Of a DNA stretch of 64,000 nt, positions 60,367 to 64,000 are shown in pieces (position 1 is the first letter of the stretch; every line of letters starts with the position of its first letter). Source of the stretch: Ottelia alismoides (Eukaryota > Streptophyta > Magnoliopsida > Alismatales > Hydrocharitaceae); the NCBI GenBank assembly GCA_037367405.1, contig JAZKJV010009790.1, positions 1-64,000 of the forward strand, written 5' to 3'. The translations under genes were made by a program, and so were the position numbers. The notes beneath the pieces are model-generated. The model was given only the letters and a program-made list of their open reading frames with translations, did not search any database and was not told the DNA's origin.

Positions 60367-62704
60367 ATGTACTATATATTTTATTATTTTACTGATTATT
60401 TTATATATTTTTGAATTAGTTTTATAAACATTTAGATATTTTTATTGTATTTTTCTGAGTTTGTATGTGTTTAATTAATTAGGTATATATACATTATAGG
60501 TACATGCAAGTATATTTTACCTATGAATTAAAATATATTATTTATTTTAATTTTATTTTGATGGATTTATTTTATTGTAATTAAGTACATATATTTGAAA
60601 TAATATATACAATTTTATAAAAATAAAAGGTTTTGAAAAATACAAAGATACATATATTGAGTAAAGGGTTTTTATCAGTTGTGCCCTCTGAGATATCGCA
60701 ATTTCAGTTATACCCCTATCTTTTGGGTAATATCAGTTGTACCCCCAACTTCTTCCTATTCTATCTCTTGTGCCCCTCGGGTTAGTTTCCGTCCATCTCT
60801 AATACAAACAGACGTTAACTTAAAGGACACAATTGGAATTAATTGAAAAAAATGGACTGAAATGTCCAACTCTTCTTCTTCTTCTTCCCCCAACCTCTTC
60901 CTTTCACATGTATTTCTTCTCCTAGCCACCTGCTCCTCCAGCGGCTCCTCCCGACCGCCCTCAGCCCATCCCTCCGCCCCAAGCTCCTCCCCGGCCCTCG
61001 CACCTCTGCCCTGGCTCCTCCATGGCCCCCATGGCCCCTGCCTCCTCTGCCCTTGCCTCCTCCCCTCGCCCATGCCCCCACCGCCTCCGCGGCCCCCTCT
61101 CGATGCACCTCCTCCTATCCCTGCCACCCCCTCCCTCCTGCTACTCCTCCTCCCCCCGCCCTGCCTCCGTCGCCCTTGCCACCCCCGTGGTCGAGCTCCA
61201 GCCCCTACCACGCATCCCTCCAGCGGCGGCACTGCCCCTTCTCCACCAGGAACGCCTCCGCCTGCTCCCCGCTTCCATCACTACCACCTGCACGCCACGC
61301 CACAACCGCACAGTTACCAAGCTACAGACCCATGCCCCCGCACGCGTCTCTCTGGTCGTGCGCCCTCCACGCGACCCTCCTCCCGCAGCCACCGCAACTC
61401 CTCTGGTGGTCGTGTGCCGCTAATCATCGCATACTCCCTCAACCACCCGCCAGCCACCGCACCAGAACCCAGGTCACGTCCCGCAGTCCAACTCCCCGTC
61501 GGCCTCCTCACCTGCACCCTCCTCGTGCGCCCGCACAACTGCCAGTCCACAACCACACACACCTTCGCTCGCGGTTCTCCATTAGCCCCAGGCGCACCAC
61601 TCACGGTGCCCCCACTTGCTCCTTACCTCCTACGAGCGGCCGCCATCCGCCCCGCACACGGGTTCTACCCTCCAGCGGTAGCCTTCCACGTGTGCGTGCC
61701 CCTCCTCCCCAACCCGTCCCTCCTACCTGACCCGGCCCTTCCAACCTCGAGCTCTGCCCCGAGCTCCTCCTCCACCCCTCTTCCCAACCCAACCTATCTG
61801 GCACCATGCTCTGCTCCATCCTCCCCAGATCGACCCCTGATTTTTTCTGACCATAATACCCTTCTTAACCACACCATGGTTTGAATAAACCATGGTTGTT
61901 TTATTTTTTAGACGGTCAATCTGACGGAAGGGCACAAGTGATAACAGAGAAAGAAGAGAGGGGCACAACTGATATTACTATAAAGATAGGGGCATAATTG
62001 AAATTACGATATCTCAGAGGGGCACAAATGATAAAAACCCTTGAATAAAATATACATGTATATTGCACAATATGGGCCCAAAACCTAACTTTTACATCTT
62101 ACTACAAATTAAATGAAATCAATTCATTAAATAGATTATTAAAAGTTATATACAATTAAAGTATCTTGGTCAATTTTGATACAGTATCGAGAAGATACAT
62201 ATCTGTGAAGTCTCTATTTTGAGTTTTTATTTTGTGTCTTGGGCACACTGTGCATTATTTTTTATGTGAACTCAATTTTGTATTTTCCTTTATATTTTTT
62301 ATCTACAATGCTTATGTACAAAGTGTATTGATTTGAGAAAATAATAATGAATAAAATAGATCCCAAAAATTAATTATAAATGAATTAAAAATTAGGGGTT
62401 TTATGTATATTTTTTTATTTCTCTACCTTATCTCTCCCTATTTTATTCCTTATCGACCAAGTCATCATGATGATTGGGTCTCGGGGTCTAGGGTCACTCA
62501 ACACATATGGTGTTTCGTTTTCCTTTTCTTTTCTTTCTTTATTCTTTTATTTTAGAATTAAATACATAAATATACATTATTTTATATAGTATTTTGTATA
62601 ATTTATCAATTATTTATTTTGGAAAATTAATGATATATACATGCATTTAGCTAGGTATTTAAAGCCAAAATGAAAAAATAAAGGTGATGAAATGGAGACT
62701 CATA
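60367..62704 (-). mobile_element. LTR copy of element E (U3-side part), split by a Pack-MULE
   Basis: 60367-60665 and 62041-62704 together match 57788-58737 of element D's LTR, base for base over long stretches. The distal part is missing. The left junction with D's internal region has short shared sequence (AATGTACTA). The U3 end is slightly eroded (GACTCATA instead of ATTCATCA). Confidence 0.8.
60666..62040 (+). mobile_element. Mutator-like element with GC-rich cargo (Pack-MULE candidate)
   Basis: The terminal inverted repeats are about 115 bp and roughly 85% identical by eye. Both start GGGTTTTTATCA.TTGTGCCC and share CTCTGAGATATCG and AATATCAGTTGT. A 9-bp duplication, TTGAGTAAA (60657-60665) and TTGAATAAA (62041-62049, one difference), is typical of MULEs. 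No transposase is present. The interior (about 60860-61830) is strikingly C-rich and holds a 340-codon frame at 60862-61884, rich in Pro and Ser, with no recognisable domain. GC-rich acquired host sequence is the hallmark of Pack-MULEs, but the donor gene is unknown. Confidence 0.85.
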
Positions 62705-63283
62705 CCCCACTATACTTGCCTTTGTTAGTCCCTAGCAAACACTTATTCCTATAAATGCAGAAAAGAAATAAATAAAAGAAAAAGAAAGAACTTGGATTGA
62801 TTTTAGCTATTAAGCTTGTCTTCATAATATCAAAGTTTGGAGCTCAGTCAGACCATTGGATTTTAGTTTGGTCGGAACCTTATTGGGAACTGGACTTGAA
62901 ACACAACAGCCTCTGAGAATCACAAAACTTTGCCCAAGTCTCCTCAAAAGATAGGTCAGAACACTTCAATGTCAAATGCAGTCCCTTATGACTATGAGTC
63001 TATCTTATGTAGTGTTAGTCATAGGTAGCTTCTCTCGGCTGAAACGGTAAAAGTCGGTCTTCTCCAACATGGTGACCTTTATTCCTAGTCCAATAACTCT
63101 TTCCTCTAGAAGCAGGGCATTCCCTTCTAAGTTCAAGTACAACCAGCTGAACAAGAGGAGGTGGAGAAGAGAATGAATGGTAGCCAGTGTAGCTATCTAT
63201 CCTACGATGCTTGACCAGTGTAGCCAAGTTATCTGGCTGCATGCTCACATATGTCTTTGACTTTGAAGCTCTATCTTTCTTAT

Positions 63284-63286
<3 letters not shown>

Positions 63287-63322
<36 letters not shown>
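63287..63322. repeat. (AT)18 microsatellite
   Basis: 36 alternating bases, homologous to the (AT)13 tract at 59322. Confidence 0.95.
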
Positions 63323-63323
<1 letters not shown>

Positions 63324-63325
<2 letters not shown>

Positions 63326-63669
63326 GGAAAAGGAGTATGCTTCCTGGGTGTAGCTAACTTACATGCTCCCACACATTTTCCCTTGTATTTTTTTATTTTT
63401 CTCAAATGTAACCTATTGGAATTTAGATCATAATATGTCACCATGGTGTCATTAAAAAGTCAACTTAATGGGCTCAGAATTGCTGAAATTAAACCCCCTT
63501 CAGATGGTGGGCATAGGATTCTCTATTCTGACGAAATTGGAATGACGTGTTAGAGGGATATAGTGATGAATATACATATTTTCATTTTTCAAAAAATCTA
63601 AAAAACAGGGGGGAAATGGGGGTAGGAGTAGCCAATTGGCTACACCTAGGGTGTATCCTCATTTAACCC
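63324..63669. mobile_element. MITE inside a TA tract, second copy
   Basis: The homologue of 59349-59691 at the same position of the 3' module. The insertion therefore predates the split of elements D and E. Confidence 0.7.
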
Positions 63670-64000
63670 TATATATATGTACTCTGACAGGAATTGATTT
63701 TTCTTGATTTATGCCCGTCTATTTTTTGAAGTTTTTTTTTGCATTTAAAGAAAATTGTATATAACAACATTTACATAAGGAATTTTTTCCTCTTGATCCA
63801 ATAGATTATCCCTCTTTTGAAGCATTATTGCAACCCACAACATTCTATCATTGAACCTCATCGCTACTTGATCGGTTGGGGTACAATGGCCACAAATGTT
63901 TGAGTTTTGATGTTTCCATTGCCTTGTGTCACATGGCATAAAATCCAACCCTCTACCACTTCAACAGAGTTGATCAAGGTGCAAGGTGCAAGGTGCAAGT

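Larger units (their letters stand above)
62705..64000 (-). other. Element E: PPT and 3' noncoding region, runs off the right edge
   Basis: The PPT complement CCCCACTATACTT at 62705 is followed by the same 3' noncoding module as in element D, at roughly 93-95% identity by eye. It includes the TA tract and MITE. No gene is present. Confidence 0.75.

Noticed and set aside
60862..61884. 340-codon frame as a host gene
   Set aside because: It lies inside a MULE with clear inverted repeats, is low-complexity Pro/Ser, and overlapping frames are equally open because of the base composition.

Overview
This window is nuclear DNA from a flowering plant with a repeat-rich genome. It contains one convincing host gene, a group IIa WRKY transcription factor at about 52.7-53.8 kb on the + strand. 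Nearly everything else is transposable elements and their debris. A monocot is somewhat favoured by the repertoire of short repeats (a TTG-tailed SINE, a PIF/Harbinger-type MITE, a GC-rich Pack-MULE), but the species cannot be named from the sequence. I saw no tRNA, rRNA or CRISPR array.

The dominant component is one family of long-LTR Ty3/gypsy elements of the Athila lineage: a primer-binding site matching tRNA-Asp, Athila-type gag and pol, and LTRs of 3.2-4.2 kb. Layout: (1) 1-8690, the 5' half of a minus-strand element (A): gag, leader, PBS and a 4.2-kb LTR. (2) 8691-10344, another minus-strand LTR copy carrying a SINE. (3) 10345-14290, unclassified sequence with a large fold-back. (4) about 14290-46460, an old minus-strand element (C) with recognisable integrase, RNase H, RT, protease, gag, PBS and LTR remnants. 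Its pol is split by two solo LTRs, and the first of these (18062-33986) is itself split by a young, structurally complete plus-strand element (19915-32093). (5) 46460-52440, a mosaic of a MITE, a Ty1/copia fragment, a LINE fragment and a duplicated WRKY upstream region. (6) 52.4-54.9 kb, the WRKY gene with W-boxes and a TATA box. (7) 54902-64000, two successive copies of LTR plus 3' internal region from the same Athila-type family, containing a Pack-MULE and a MITE set in a (TA)n tract.

The most interesting object is the young 12.2-kb element at 19915-32093. It has LTRs about 99% identical by eye, a 5-bp target duplication (GCAGG), a PBS, a polypurine tract and one intact 803-codon ORF. It has no recognisable RT, RNase H, integrase or gag core. 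The only recognisable domain is a retropepsin-like fold whose catalytic D-S/T-G is replaced by D-D-D. Downstream lies an array of four hairpins, each followed directly by a polypurine tract like the true 3' PPT. The same array, in the same order, survives in the old element C. This suggests a non-autonomous partner of the resident family that has kept a conserved, probably functional, cis-acting module.
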